DNA of 64,000 nucleotides, taken from the NCBI RefSeq assembly GCF_900109515.1, contig NZ_FOBD01000002.1:310001-374000 (forward strand). The letters are read 5' to 3'. Positions 35,761-44,500 of the stretch are shown here, piece by piece (position 1 is the stretch's first letter; every line of letters begins with the position of its first letter). This DNA is from Paenibacillus sp. OK003. Its GTDB lineage: Bacteria > Bacillota > Bacilli > Paenibacillales > Paenibacillaceae. The translations under genes and the position numbers were made by a program. The notes under the pieces are model-generated. The model was not told the DNA's origin and ran no database searches. It was given only the letters and a program-made list of their open reading frames with translations.

Positions 35761-37992
35761 ATGCAAGAAGGTTCGGGCTACGGCCGCTGGGTTGCCGGCA
35801 AACGAAGCAAATGGATTACACTGTTGGTATGGATCATCATTGCGGTTGTTTTTGGTGTAGTGTGGCCTGCTGTTGGTGACCGTGAAACGAATAACGCACA
35901 GGATTTGAGCGATTCCAAGCCATCGGTGAAGGCGGCAGCAGTTGCCCAGAAAGAATTTCCCGGCGGCGAAGGTGTTCCCGCGCTCATCGTATGGCGTCAA
36001 GCCGGCGGGCTGACAGATGAACAGATTAAGAACATTCAGGCGTTAACCGAGCGACTGGATCAAGATCCGGTGGAGCAGCAGCAATCTGTGGTACCACTAT
36101 ATCAGTTGCCCCCTGAGGCTCTGAAAGGTCAGCTTTCGGAAGACGGAAGCACCTTGGTTATGCCGCTCTTTTTCAATCAGGAAGCTGATTCGTCACAGTT
36201 GAAAGAAGGCATTGAAGCGCTGGAGCAGAAAACGAAAGATATTTTCGGTTCCGACCCATTTGACGTTGCCATTGATGATGCCAGCGCACTAAGTGCACGC
36301 GTTACAGGTCCGGTTGGGATATCGATTGATGCGAGCGGATTGTTCTCATCTGCGGATGTATCCCTGCTGATTGCAACAGTTGTGCTGGTACTTGTGCTAT
36401 TGCTGTTGATCTACCGTTCGCCCGTACTGGCGATTATCCCGATTATTGCAGTTGGGTTCGCTTATATGGTCACTAGTCCTATTCTCGGATTTATGGCGGA
36501 TCAGGGCTGGATTACAGTGGACGCACAGTCCATCTCGATTATGACGGTGCTGTTGTTCGGTGCAGGAACGGATTATTGCCTGTTTATGATCTCCAGATTC
36601 CGTCAAACTCTCTATCATGAGCCGGATAAAAAGAAAGCACTCTTCCAGGCGATTACCGGATCGTCCGGTGCGATTGCCATGAGTGGATTTACAGTTGTTG
36701 CAGCACTGCTTGTACTGCTGTTCGCAGAATATGGTGCCTATCACCGTTTTGCCGTACCATTCAGTTTATCCATCTTCATCATGTTTATTGCGAGCCTGAC
36801 GCTGGTTCCGGCTTTGCTGGCGATCTTCGGTCGGGGTTCATTCTACCCGTTTGTACCGCGTACGCATGATATGGAGGTAGAACGTGCGAAGAAAAAAGGC
36901 AAACCAGCGCCTGCTCCGCGTAAAATCAAGGAAAGCTGGATTGGCCGTACCGTAGTCACCAAACCGTGGACAGTACTGGCGATTACGCTGGTATTGTTGG
37001 GTGGACTGGCTGCTTTCTCTAGCCAAATTAAATTCACGTATGACTTGCTATCATCCTTCCCGGAGAATGTTGCTTCTCGTGAAGGTTTCAAAGTCATTGG
37101 AGAACAGTTCTCGGAAGGTGAACTCGCTCCGGCGAAAGTGATTATCGATACAGAAGGCAGCGAGACAGATCTGAAACAACGTCTGGAATCGCTGGATTAC
37201 GTAAGCAAGGTAGGTGAAGCGCAGCAGGGTGCCGAGAATGCAAACATCACCGCTTACGATGTGGAATTCAATCTGAATCCATACTCCATGGAGGCGATGC
37301 AGCATATCCCGGATCTGCGGGCAACGGCTGAACAGGCTTTGAAAGATGCTGGAATAACAAGCGTGGACAGCCATGTCTGGATCGACGGTCAGACGGCTGA
37401 ACAGTATGACATTGAAGTCACTGGAGAGCGGGATGCCAGCATCATTATCCCGGTGGTGATCGGGATGATCACATTGCTGCTGCTGTTGTATCTGCGCTCT
37501 GTTGTAGCAACAGCGTATCTGATCGCGACCGTAGTACTATCCTATTTCTCTGCATTGGGGTTGGGATGGCTCATTATTCACTATGGACTGGGAGCAGACG
37601 CCATTCAGGGAGCGATTCCGCTGTATTCCTTCGTATTCCTGGTGGCGCTGGGTGAGGACTACAACATCTTCATGATCTCAAGCATCTGGCAAAAACGCAA
37701 AACGATGCCACTTCGCCAAGCGATCAAGGAAGGGGTGGGTGAAACCGGATCTGTTATTACTTCCGCAGGTCTGATTCTCGCAGGTACGTTTGCTGTACTG
37801 GCAACACTGCCTATACAGGTGCTGGTGCAGTTCGGTATTATCACGGCTGCGGGTGTCTTGCTTGATACGTTCCTTGTTCGACCGTTCATGGTGCCAGCCA
37901 TTACCACGTTGCTGGGCAAATGGGCTTTCTGGCCAGGCAAGTATGTGCCTGTTGCAGAGAAGGCCAAAGAAAAACAAAATCAATCCATGTAA
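35761..37992 (+). CDS. MMPL/RND-family membrane transporter
   Basis: 743 residues with two repeats of one span, a large extracellular domain and five to six clustered spans (spans near residues 20-40 and 200-360, then 400-420 and 560-730). MMPL features include the GAGTDYCLFMISRFR and ALGEDYNIFMISSIWQKRK segments, whose Asp-Tyr pairs carry protons. These proteins move lipids, siderophores or hydrophobic drugs using the proton gradient. In Firmicutes the common analogue is YdfJ. Control by the divergent TetR gene suggests an efflux role. The ribosome site is GGGAG, 11 bases from the ATG. Confidence 0.9.
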   Translation: MQEGSGYGRWVAGKRSKWITLLVWIIIAVVFGVVWPAVGDRETNNAQDLSDSKPSVKAAAVAQKEFPGGEGVPALIVWRQAGGLTDEQIKNIQALTERLDQDPVEQQQSVVPLYQLPPEALKGQLSEDGSTLVMPLFFNQEADSSQLKEGIEALEQKTKDIFGSDPFDVAIDDASALSARVTGPVGISIDASGLFSSADVSLLIATVVLVLVLLLLIYRSPVLAIIPIIAVGFAYMVTSPILGFMADQGWITVDAQSISIMTVLLFGAGTDYCLFMISRFRQTLYHEPDKKKALFQAITGSSGAIAMSGFTVVAALLVLLFAEYGAYHRFAVPFSLSIFIMFIASLTLVPALLAIFGRGSFYPFVPRTHDMEVERAKKKGKPAPAPRKIKESWIGRTVVTKPWTVLAITLVLLGGLAAFSSQIKFTYDLLSSFPENVASREGFKVIGEQFSEGELAPAKVIIDTEGSETDLKQRLESLDYVSKVGEAQQGAENANITAYDVEFNLNPYSMEAMQHIPDLRATAEQALKDAGITSVDSHVWIDGQTAEQYDIEVTGERDASIIIPVVIGMITLLLLLYLRSVVATAYLIATVVLSYFSALGLGWLIIHYGLGADAIQGAIPLYSFVFLVALGEDYNIFMISSIWQKRKTMPLRQAIKEGVGETGSVITSAGLILAGTFAVLATLPIQVLVQFGIITAAGVLLDTFLVRPFMVPAITTLLGKWAFWPGKYVPVAEKAKEKQNQSM

Positions 37993-38007
37993 TCGATGGA
38001 TGGATTC

Positions 38008-38050
38008 AGACAAGGACAGTGGCGCCTCTAGCCCACTGTCCTTGTCTTTA
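38008..38050 (+). terminator. Terminator after the MMPL gene
   Basis: AGACAAGGACAGTGG (38008-38022) pairs perfectly with CCACTGTCCTTGTCT (38033-38047). Confidence 0.88.
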
Positions 38051-38257
38051 CCATTTTCATATTGGAATGCAGGTTGATCCGAGTATATGCTGAGATGGAA
38101 TGGGGGAACTGTAAAATATCAGCAGAAACAGAACTGGTCGCTACTTTCTTTGTACAAGGAAGGTTTACGTGGCCAAGGGTTTTGGGACATAATAGAGGTA
38201 ACGTCAGCCACGGGCAGACGGATGGAATGAACATCAATGGGACAACCAGGGGGAAGG

Positions 38258-39223
38258 ATGAAAACAAGCATGACGAACCAACGTAATGTGTACTTTAACC
38301 ATGACGGCGGCGTGGATGACCTCGTATCGCTGTTCATGCTTCTGCAAATGGACAATGTAAATGTAACCGGTGTATCGGTTATTCCGGCAGACGGATATCT
38401 GGAGCCAGCTACAGATGCCAGCCGTAAAATTATCGATCGCTTCGGCACATATTCCGTAGAGGTAGCGAAATCCAACTCCAGAGGGAAAAATCCGTTTCCT
38501 GCGGCGTGGAGATTGCATTCCTTCTATGTAGATGCACTTCCAGTACTGAACGAATCCGGCAAAATGGAAGCTCCTTTGTCTGCCGTTCCGGCTCACCAGC
38601 ACCTGATTGAGAAAGTGCGCAGCACCGAAGGCAAAACGCTGCTTCTGTTCACAGGCCCGCTGACTGACCTCGCGCGTGCACTGGACGAAGCACCAGACAT
38701 TGAAGAGAAAATCGACAAGCTCGTGTGGATGGGTGGAACGTTTGAAAGAGGGAACGTTGAAGAGCCTGAGCATGATGGTACAGCAGAATGGAACGTATTC
38801 TGGGACCCGGAAGCGGCTTACCGTGTATGGCAGAGCGGCATCCAGATTGATCTGGTAGCCCTGGAAAGCACGAACAAAGTACCTCTGACACCTGCTGTAC
38901 GTAACCGCTGGGCTGCAGAGCGCCGCTTTGAAGGCGTTGACTTCCTGGGTAACTGTTATGCAGGATGTCCGCCACTGGTGTACAGCGAAACGAATTCCAC
39001 GTATTATCTGTGGGATGTGTTGACTACGGCTTCCGTTGGACGTGAGGACATCGTGAAGAAGAAAACCGTGAACTGTATTGTTATCCCGGATGGTCCAAGC
39101 CAGGGCCGTACGGTGGAACAAGCAGACGGACGCCCGGTACAATTGGTTTATGATACCGATCCGGAAGCGTTCTTCACGTACATGACCGATCTGGGCAAAA
39201 AAGCTGCTCCGCAGCGCTATTAA
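38258..39223 (+). CDS. Inosine-uridine nucleoside hydrolase-like protein
   Basis: 321 residues from ATG 38258, which follows AGGGGGAAGG; ATG 38270 is possible. The family calcium motif appears as NHDGGVDDL (residues 14-22), so the first Asp of the usual DxDxGxDD is Asn. Further family blocks are TLLLFTGPLTDLARAL, KLVWMGGTFERGN and EWNVFWDPEAAYRVWQSG. The ligand set is otherwise complete enough for activity. Members split ribonucleosides into base and ribose. The Asn and the sequence distance from the second hydrolase at 57770 suggest a different substrate. It stands alone between two terminators. Confidence 0.85.
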   Translation: MKTSMTNQRNVYFNHDGGVDDLVSLFMLLQMDNVNVTGVSVIPADGYLEPATDASRKIIDRFGTYSVEVAKSNSRGKNPFPAAWRLHSFYVDALPVLNESGKMEAPLSAVPAHQHLIEKVRSTEGKTLLLFTGPLTDLARALDEAPDIEEKIDKLVWMGGTFERGNVEEPEHDGTAEWNVFWDPEAAYRVWQSGIQIDLVALESTNKVPLTPAVRNRWAAERRFEGVDFLGNCYAGCPPLVYSETNSTYYLWDVLTTASVGREDIVKKKTVNCIVIPDGPSQGRTVEQADGRPVQLVYDTDPEAFFTYMTDLGKKAAPQRY

Positions 39224-39266
39224 TTCGGGCAGCCGCGAGGCCAGCCTCCATTAAAGGTAGAACAAT

Positions 39267-39339
39267 AAAAAGCCGCAGGCAGAGTGAACAGGAATGGGGT
39301 AATCCCCATGTTTCCGTTCTCTGCCTTGCGGCTTTTTTG
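39267..39339. terminator. Bidirectional terminator between convergent genes
   Basis: AAAAAGCCGCAGGCAGAG pairs with CTCTGCCTTGCGGCTTTTTT with one bulge; A-tract and T-tract serve both the nucleoside hydrolase and the chemoreceptor gene. Confidence 0.88.
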
Positions 39340-39383
39340 TATTCATCTGGTGGGCGCCATGGATCGCCCATCTGGAGTCGGAT

Positions 39384-41102
39384 CTATATTTTGAATCGGC
39401 TTATCAACCCGTTCAATTCACTAGACAACACACGAAGGGATTCCGCAGATGTGCTCATCTCATCCATCGATTGCAGCTGCCCGTCCGTTGCAGCCGAAAC
39501 CTCCTGAATGCTGGAAGAGGACTTGCGCGAGATATGTTCCATATCCTCAACGGAAGCGGATACTTCTTCGGCACTGGCGGAGAGCTGCTCGGAAGCGGCG
39601 GACACTTCGTGCAGACGTTCATTCATCGTCTCAATGCCGGAATGAATGGACGTGAACGAACGTCCTGCTTCCTGAACAACAGCCAGACCGGCCTGAACTT
39701 CTGAGGTACTGGCTGACATATGCGAAGATAGGACGGCAGTCTGGCGCGTAATCTCGGCGATCAGTTCAGACACATGCTGGGACGATTGCTCCGATTCCCC
39801 CGCAAGCTTCCGAACCTCGGAAGCAACAACGGCGAATCCGCTGCCATGTTCACCGGCCCGAGCAGCTTCAATGCTTGCATTTAATGCCAGCAGACTGGTC
39901 TGGGAAGCGATGCCCTTCATCATGTGGGCTACCGATTCAATTTTGCTGGAGTATTGCGCAAGCTGGGAGGTGGACGCTTCCATCTGGGCGTTGGCCTGAT
40001 GAATTTTGTCCATGCGGTCAATCGCTGTGTTGATGTTGGTCTGGCCCTGTATCGCGTTATGGGTCGTCTCCTCGGATACATCAGCCACCATGGAAGATGA
40101 ATTCGCAATATGCTGCATGCTGCGTGTAATTTCCTCCATCGCCACAGTAACTTCCCCCGCGCGTGCAACCTGCTCCGCAGCCCCTTTGGCTGTGTGATCC
40201 GTGTGCTCGGCAATGCGCTGGCTGGCTTCCGCTGACGCCTGCGAGTGTCTGGATACTCCTTCGGCTGCTTGCAGCAGGGAATCGGAGCTTTTGCGGATGC
40301 CTGTCATGACATCCCGTGTATCCTTGACCAGATGTTTGAACTCCGAAGCCAGCTGTCCGACCTCATCCTTCCGTCCAAGCTCGACATCGACGGTCAGATC
40401 ACCTTTGCCCACCTCAGCAATGATCTTCTTCAGTTTCACCAGAGGACGTGTCAAATAATGAGCAAATCCATAGACCAGCAGTACGCTGAGCAATACGATG
40501 GCAAGAGCGGTCCAGATCATGGTCATCCGATTGCGTGTCATCAGCTCGTAGACGGCAGTGGAATCCAGGTCGGCACCAACCAGACCAAGAAGTTCCCCAT
40601 TGGCTCCATGAATCGGTACATAGGCCGTAATCGTTGCGCCGTATTCATCCTGGGTCAGATCGCCCCGGAAAGGTTCGTTTTGTGCAAAGGCTTGCAGCAT
40701 TCCCGCATAGTGGTTCTCTTCTGGGGACCCGTAGGGCGAGAAATCATCCTCTGCCACATCCGGAGCAGCGCCATCCACCACGTAATAATACGATGCGGCT
40801 CCGTTCTCTTCATGTTTACCAAGTGTATACAGATACTTCAATCCATTGGCTTGACGAAGCTGGCTGAGTTGTTCGCGCAAGGTATCGTAATACTCGGTTT
40901 GATCCTGTCCTGTACTTAATGGCGCATACAGGGAGGTGTCGATGGATTGCGCTGCTCGTTCGGCAACAGCCTGTGCCTGCATGCCCATCGATTGTTCAAC
41001 CAGCTGTGCAGATGAGCGATACATGGTAATGCCAAGAACGGCTCCTGCCGCCAGCATCAGACAGGAAAAAAATAAAAAGATACGCATAAACAAACTGTTC
41101 AT
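39384..41102 (-). CDS. Methyl-accepting chemotaxis protein
   Basis: 572 residues: a membrane span at 8-30, an extracellular sensor of about 155 residues, a second span near 192-212, a HAMP domain ([20 protein letters not shown]) and a long signalling coiled coil. The kinase-binding hairpin tip is canonical: [37 protein letters not shown] (quoted only in part by position, about residues 385-425). The sensor has a Cache-like double-PAS look ([23 protein letters not shown] region), typical of receptors for small organic ligands. The ligand is unknown and no other chemotaxis genes are nearby. The gap upstream (41103-41375) shows no gene. Confidence 0.92.
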   Translation of the reverse strand: MNSLFMRIFLFFSCLMLAAGAVLGITMYRSSAQLVEQSMGMQAQAVAERAAQSIDTSLYAPLSTGQDQTEYYDTLREQLSQLRQANGLKYLYTLGKHEENGAASYYYVVDGAAPDVAEDDFSPYGSPEENHYAGMLQAFAQNEPFRGDLTQDEYGATITAYVPIHGANGELLGLVGADLDSTAVYELMTRNRMTMIWTALAIVLLSVLLVYGFAHYLTRPLVKLKKIIAEVGKGDLTVDVELGRKDEVGQLASEFKHLVKDTRDVMTGIRKSSDSLLQAAEGVSRHSQASAEASQRIAEHTDHTAKGAAEQVARAGEVTVAMEEITRSMQHIANSSSMVADVSEETTHNAIQGQTNINTAIDRMDKIHQANAQMEASTSQLAQYSSKIESVAHMMKGIASQTSLLALNASIEAARAGEHGSGFAVVASEVRKLAGESEQSSQHVSELIAEITRQTAVLSSHMSASTSEVQAGLAVVQEAGRSFTSIHSGIETMNERLHEVSAASEQLSASAEEVSASVEDMEHISRKSSSSIQEVSAATDGQLQSMDEMSTSAESLRVLSSELNGLISRFKI

Positions 41103-41375
41103 TAGTAGAAATGTTCCCCCTTGATATGTAGGACTATGAATTCTTATATTGAAGCTGGATGAATCGTCTTATTGGGAATGCGTTTGCTACTTTGCTAACG
41201 TACATATATGTATTTCATTTCTATTTAAAATATCGGCATCTGCCTGATAAAGAATTAGCCCCCGGATCAAGTAGATCCAGGAGCTTATCTTGTTTGAAAC
41301 GTAAAATGGATATCTCATCTCTTGCACTCCCCACGATTGCAGGAACCATGTGCTGCTGTTACTACAAAGAGGGCA

Positions 41376-42125
41376 TTACATCGTCCCGCCACCCTGGCGG
41401 ATGGATGCAGGGATCTTCTCTGGTCCCTGATTAATATATTTATTAATAAAAGTGCCTACTTTGGCATCATCGAATTGGTCCAGCTTCATCGTTTTGGTCC
41501 ATGCCGTCACGACGACCTCACTGCCCTCGGGGATGTCCTTGTTCGGTACAGCGAGAATACCTGATCCAGCTTTGCGGAACTTGGCAAGGTACTTCAGATG
41601 CTCCTTCAGCTCATCACTTGCATTCTCACGGTAATAAATGATGATATCCCCATGCTCCAGATTATGTACCAGGTAAGGATAACCGGGGAAATCGGTGTAG
41701 AATCCAAATTTGATATCATGCGGGTTATGAGGCCCCGATGTCGGGATGGTCATCTCATATTGAATCGGCTCTTCCGTATGATCGGCTCCGTAGTATTTAT
41801 CGTCAGTCACTTCGATCGCAGCACCGGCATTCAGATCCGCAACATCATACTTGGTAAATGCGCCCTGCATGAAGAAAAGAACAAACGCAATGATCGACAC
41901 CCCCAGTAGGGCATGAGCAGCCAGGCGGATGGATCGGGTTTTCTTTTTAATCACAGCTCGTTCATTCTTCTTCATATGTGCCAGTACAGACTTCTGGGTG
42001 CGTGCAGACCAGATATAAGCTGCGATGGAGAGCAATAGAACGACTGCCCCAATGATAAGCCAAAGATAGGATGTCCCTGCCTCGTGCTCCATTTGCATAT
42101 GATTCATATTCATGTCCATATCCAT
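41376..42125 (-). CDS. DUF3105 membrane-anchored protein with a Met/His-rich N-terminus
   Basis: 249 residues. The N-terminus MDMDMNMNHMQMEHE alternates Met with Asp, Asn and His, a composition seen in copper- or silver-binding segments. Two membrane spans follow (about 20-40 and 70-90), then an extracellular DUF3105 domain (PTSGPHNPHDIKFGFYTD, YPYLVHNLEHGDIIIYY, with conserved His pairs). DUF3105 has no established function. The gene stands behind two copies of a 19-base palindrome of the CopY/BlaI kind. Together these suggest a metal-related, probably copper-related, envelope protein; this is inference. The ATG follows AGAGGAA closely. Confidence 0.8.
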   Translation of the reverse strand: MDMDMNMNHMQMEHEAGTSYLWLIIGAVVLLLSIAAYIWSARTQKSVLAHMKKNERAVIKKKTRSIRLAAHALLGVSIIAFVLFFMQGAFTKYDVADLNAGAAIEVTDDKYYGADHTEEPIQYEMTIPTSGPHNPHDIKFGFYTDFPGYPYLVHNLEHGDIIIYYRENASDELKEHLKYLAKFRKAGSGILAVPNKDIPEGSEVVVTAWTKTMKLDQFDDAKVGTFINKYINQGPEKIPASIRQGGGTM

Positions 42126-42165
42126 TTCCTCTACCCTTCTTAATAAAATGAATGATCATAACAAT

Positions 42166-42184
42166 ACACTACATAATGTAGTGT
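42166..42184. promoter_or_regulatory. 19-base perfect palindrome, operator copy 1
   Basis: ACACTACATAATGTAGTGT reads the same on both strands around a central base. It resembles BlaI/MecI/CopY dyads, which contain TACA and TGTA. It lies 41 bases upstream of the DUF3105 start. Confidence 0.7.
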
Positions 42185-42263
42185 TGATGGCAATGGTACA
42201 GGTTCCATATAAGCATGGAGTGTTTCTCATCTCATATCCTTACGTAAAAAAGAACATACCTTT

Positions 42264-42284
42264 TACACTACACATTATAGTGTA
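42264..42284. promoter_or_regulatory. 19-21-base palindrome, operator copy 2
   Basis: TACACTA (42264-42270) and TAGTGTA (42278-42284) are perfect inverse arms. The outer bases are identical to copy 1; only the centre differs. The two copies are 98 bases apart. No BlaI/CopY-type regulator gene lies in the window. Confidence 0.65.
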
Positions 42285-42320
42285 TGGGACGCAACGAGTG
42301 CAATCTGCTAACGCTTCAAA

Positions 42321-42360
42321 CAAAAGAAGACCCTCCTCGCATAAGCAGGGAGAGCCTTCG
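42321..42360 (-). terminator. Terminator after the zinc-ribbon membrane protein gene
   Basis: On the minus strand, GAAGGCTCTCCC pairs with GGAGGGTCTTC and TTTTG follows. Confidence 0.7.
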
Positions 42361-42381
42361 TCAGAGCTTTTGAACTAGATA

Positions 42382-43296
42382 CTACATACGACCGTATGGA
42401 GAAAACATCAGGCTAATCAATCCAATAATCATTGTGGCCAACAAGCGGTACAGAATATAAAACAATACCACATTGGCAATCAACACGCTGTACATGCTAT
42501 CGATGGCTGCCTTCGTACGATTCAGCGGATACTGGAACAGCACCGTGTTAAGAGATACAAAGATAATCAAATACGAGACAACGAGGAAGAAGATCGCGAT
42601 GGAATACGAGATCACAATAAACAGATTCGCCAGTACGAGTGACGCTATAGCGGGCACAAGTAATGTACCAAACTGAGCAACCAGCGTTTTGGGGCGGAAC
42701 GTTATTTTCTCAATCTTCAGTATGGCATACATCAATGCGATTGCAACGATCAAGGAAATGGCGGTGAACAACAGCGGTCTGATAAACCCGACAATGAACA
42801 ATCCGTCCATATCCATCCGGCCGAATGTAATCAAAAAGTATGTAGAGGATAGAACCGCAATCAGAGCCATCGTGATCCAGCCGTTAAGATAGTGCTGTTC
42901 ACCAACGGTTTTCATGGTTTGATAAGGGCGGGTGAGCACACTAAGGAAATAGGATAGATACTGTTTGCTTACTTCTTTGGCTTGCTGAACTTTCTCATTT
43001 TGTACGATGTTATTCCACTGATTGGCGTTGTTGTCTCCTGAAGATGAAGCGCCCTCTGTGCTGGAAGAGTCGGATACATGTTGTACAGGTCTGGGAGCAG
43101 AAGGTGTGTTGGGAGAAATGGGAGCGTGAGAAGGTGTCGCCTGTGTGCTCGACCAACGGGTATATTCAGGTTCGGCAGCAGCGGATTGTTGCTCCTGAGC
43201 GGAATTTGCAGTAGGGGAGGAAGGGGCTAGATTAGCGCCGCACCTCTCGCAAAAACTGGCATTTCCATTTTCATGATTACATACTGGGCATTTCAT
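42382..43296 (-). CDS. Zinc-ribbon, multi-span membrane protein (Yip1-like)
   Basis: 304 residues from ATG 43296, 8 bases after GGAGG. The N-terminus is a zinc ribbon (CPVCNHENGNASFCERCG, residues 3-20). About 85 residues of Ser/Pro/Ala/Gln-rich linker follow, then a helix (KEVSKQYLSYFLSVLTRPYQ) and five or six membrane spans in a Yip1-like arrangement. Such proteins are common in Firmicutes but have no fixed role. The zinc ribbon faces the cytoplasm in this topology. It lies alone on the minus strand between a terminator and the divergent iron-uptake operon. Confidence 0.72.
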   Translation of the reverse strand: MKCPVCNHENGNASFCERCGANLAPSSPTANSAQEQQSAAAEPEYTRWSSTQATPSHAPISPNTPSAPRPVQHVSDSSSTEGASSSGDNNANQWNNIVQNEKVQQAKEVSKQYLSYFLSVLTRPYQTMKTVGEQHYLNGWITMALIAVLSSTYFLITFGRMDMDGLFIVGFIRPLLFTAISLIVAIALMYAILKIEKITFRPKTLVAQFGTLLVPAIASLVLANLFIVISYSIAIFFLVVSYLIIFVSLNTVLFQYPLNRTKAAIDSMYSVLIANVVLFYILYRLLATMIIGLISLMFSPYGRM

Positions 43297-43448
43297 GGCA
43301 TGAGCCTCCAATTTCATAAATTAAAATAATCTAGACATTTTGTCTCATTTTAACGGTTGATGACGAAGTTTGTCTATGTTTTCAAGGGAATTAATACCCG
43401 GTATTTTCCACCTGAGTATATGATTAAACCGGTCCCCTTATTTTCATA

Positions 43449-43506
43449 TTGACATAAGTATGCGCCGGAATTATGATGTCATTACCGAAATTGATAATCA
43501 TTATCA
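43449..43506 (+). promoter_or_regulatory. efe operon promoter with a Fur box
   Basis: TTGACA (43449-43454), 17 bases and TATGAT (43472-43477). TGATAATCATTATCA (43492-43506) is a perfect 7-1-7 Fur site just downstream, so iron-loaded Fur would block transcription at its start. Confidence 0.88.
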
Positions 43507-43596
43507 TTAAATGAACGTTAATCCAAGGGTTTGTACTCATCGACATATTAATCGCGCGAGTATAGACAAATCAGTCTAATCAATAGGGAGTGTATC

Positions 43597-44496
43597 GTGT
43601 TGAAAAAAATATTGGCATTGCCGGCTGTTGTGCTGGCAACTTCGGTTTTACTCGCCGCTTGCGGCAATAATGAAGCGGCTACGGACAAGCAGGCAGAAAC
43701 ACCGGTTGCTCAAAGCGAAAATCAAACTTCCACAGAAACCACGGATGCAGCGGATCAGGAAGTGGCCGGGAGCGATTATACAACCGCAGTGGATGGTTAT
43801 CGCGCGTTTGCAATTGAGCAGATCGATGAATTCGTGAAGCAAACGGAGAAGTTCACGGATGCTGTCAAAGCTGGTGATCTGGAGACTGCCAAATCATTAT
43901 ATGCACCAGCTCGTATGTATTATGAACGCATTGAACCGGTAGCCGAAGCACTTGGGGATCTGGACCCGAATATCGATGCACGTGACGGAGATGTGGAGGC
44001 TGCCGACTGGCGCGGATTCCACCGGATTGAGAAAGCACTTTGGGAAGACAAGACGACCGAAGGCATGACTGACTTTGCGGATACCTTGTTGAGTGATGCG
44101 AAGCTCCTGCGTGCCAAAGTCGAGACGATGGACATCGATGCGAGCCTGATGGTAACGGGTGCGGTAGAACTTCTGAATGAGGTTTCCTCCAGCAAGGTAA
44201 CCGGTGAAGAAGAACGTTATTCCCATACGGATCTGTATGATTTTGCAGCGAATGTAGAGGGAGCACGCGAGATTTATAACCTGCTCAAGGATGATCTGGC
44301 TGCCAAAGACAAAGATCTGAATCAGCAGATTGCGGACCGATTCGATGCACTCGAGAAAGAGCTTGCTCCATTCAAGGATGGAGATGGATACGTTTCCTAT
44401 GAGAAGCTGAAGGATGAGGACGTGAAGAAGCTGAGTCAGAACCTGGATGCATTGGCCGAGCCGCTGTCGAATATGGGACAAGTACTGGGAGTGTAG
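43597..44496 (+). CDS. efeO: EfeO/EfeM-type iron-uptake lipoprotein
   Basis: 299 residues from GTG 43597, 6 bases after GGGAG. A lipoprotein signal (LLAACGNN, Cys at about 22) is followed by an acidic Thr/Gln linker and a helical M75-type domain. The metal-binding HxxE motif is HRIEKAL (His142, Glu145), within WRGFHRIEKALW, the most conserved block of EfeO/EfeM. It binds iron outside the membrane and hands it to the EfeU permease. It is the first gene of a Fur-controlled operon and is 4 bases ahead of efeB. The cupredoxin domain of Gram-negative EfeO is absent, as usual in Firmicutes. Confidence 0.93.
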   Translation: MLKKILALPAVVLATSVLLAACGNNEAATDKQAETPVAQSENQTSTETTDAADQEVAGSDYTTAVDGYRAFAIEQIDEFVKQTEKFTDAVKAGDLETAKSLYAPARMYYERIEPVAEALGDLDPNIDARDGDVEAADWRGFHRIEKALWEDKTTEGMTDFADTLLSDAKLLRAKVETMDIDASLMVTGAVELLNEVSSSKVTGEEERYSHTDLYDFAANVEGAREIYNLLKDDLAAKDKDLNQQIADRFDALEKELAPFKDGDGYVSYEKLKDEDVKKLSQNLDALAEPLSNMGQVLGV

Positions 44497-44500
44497 AACG

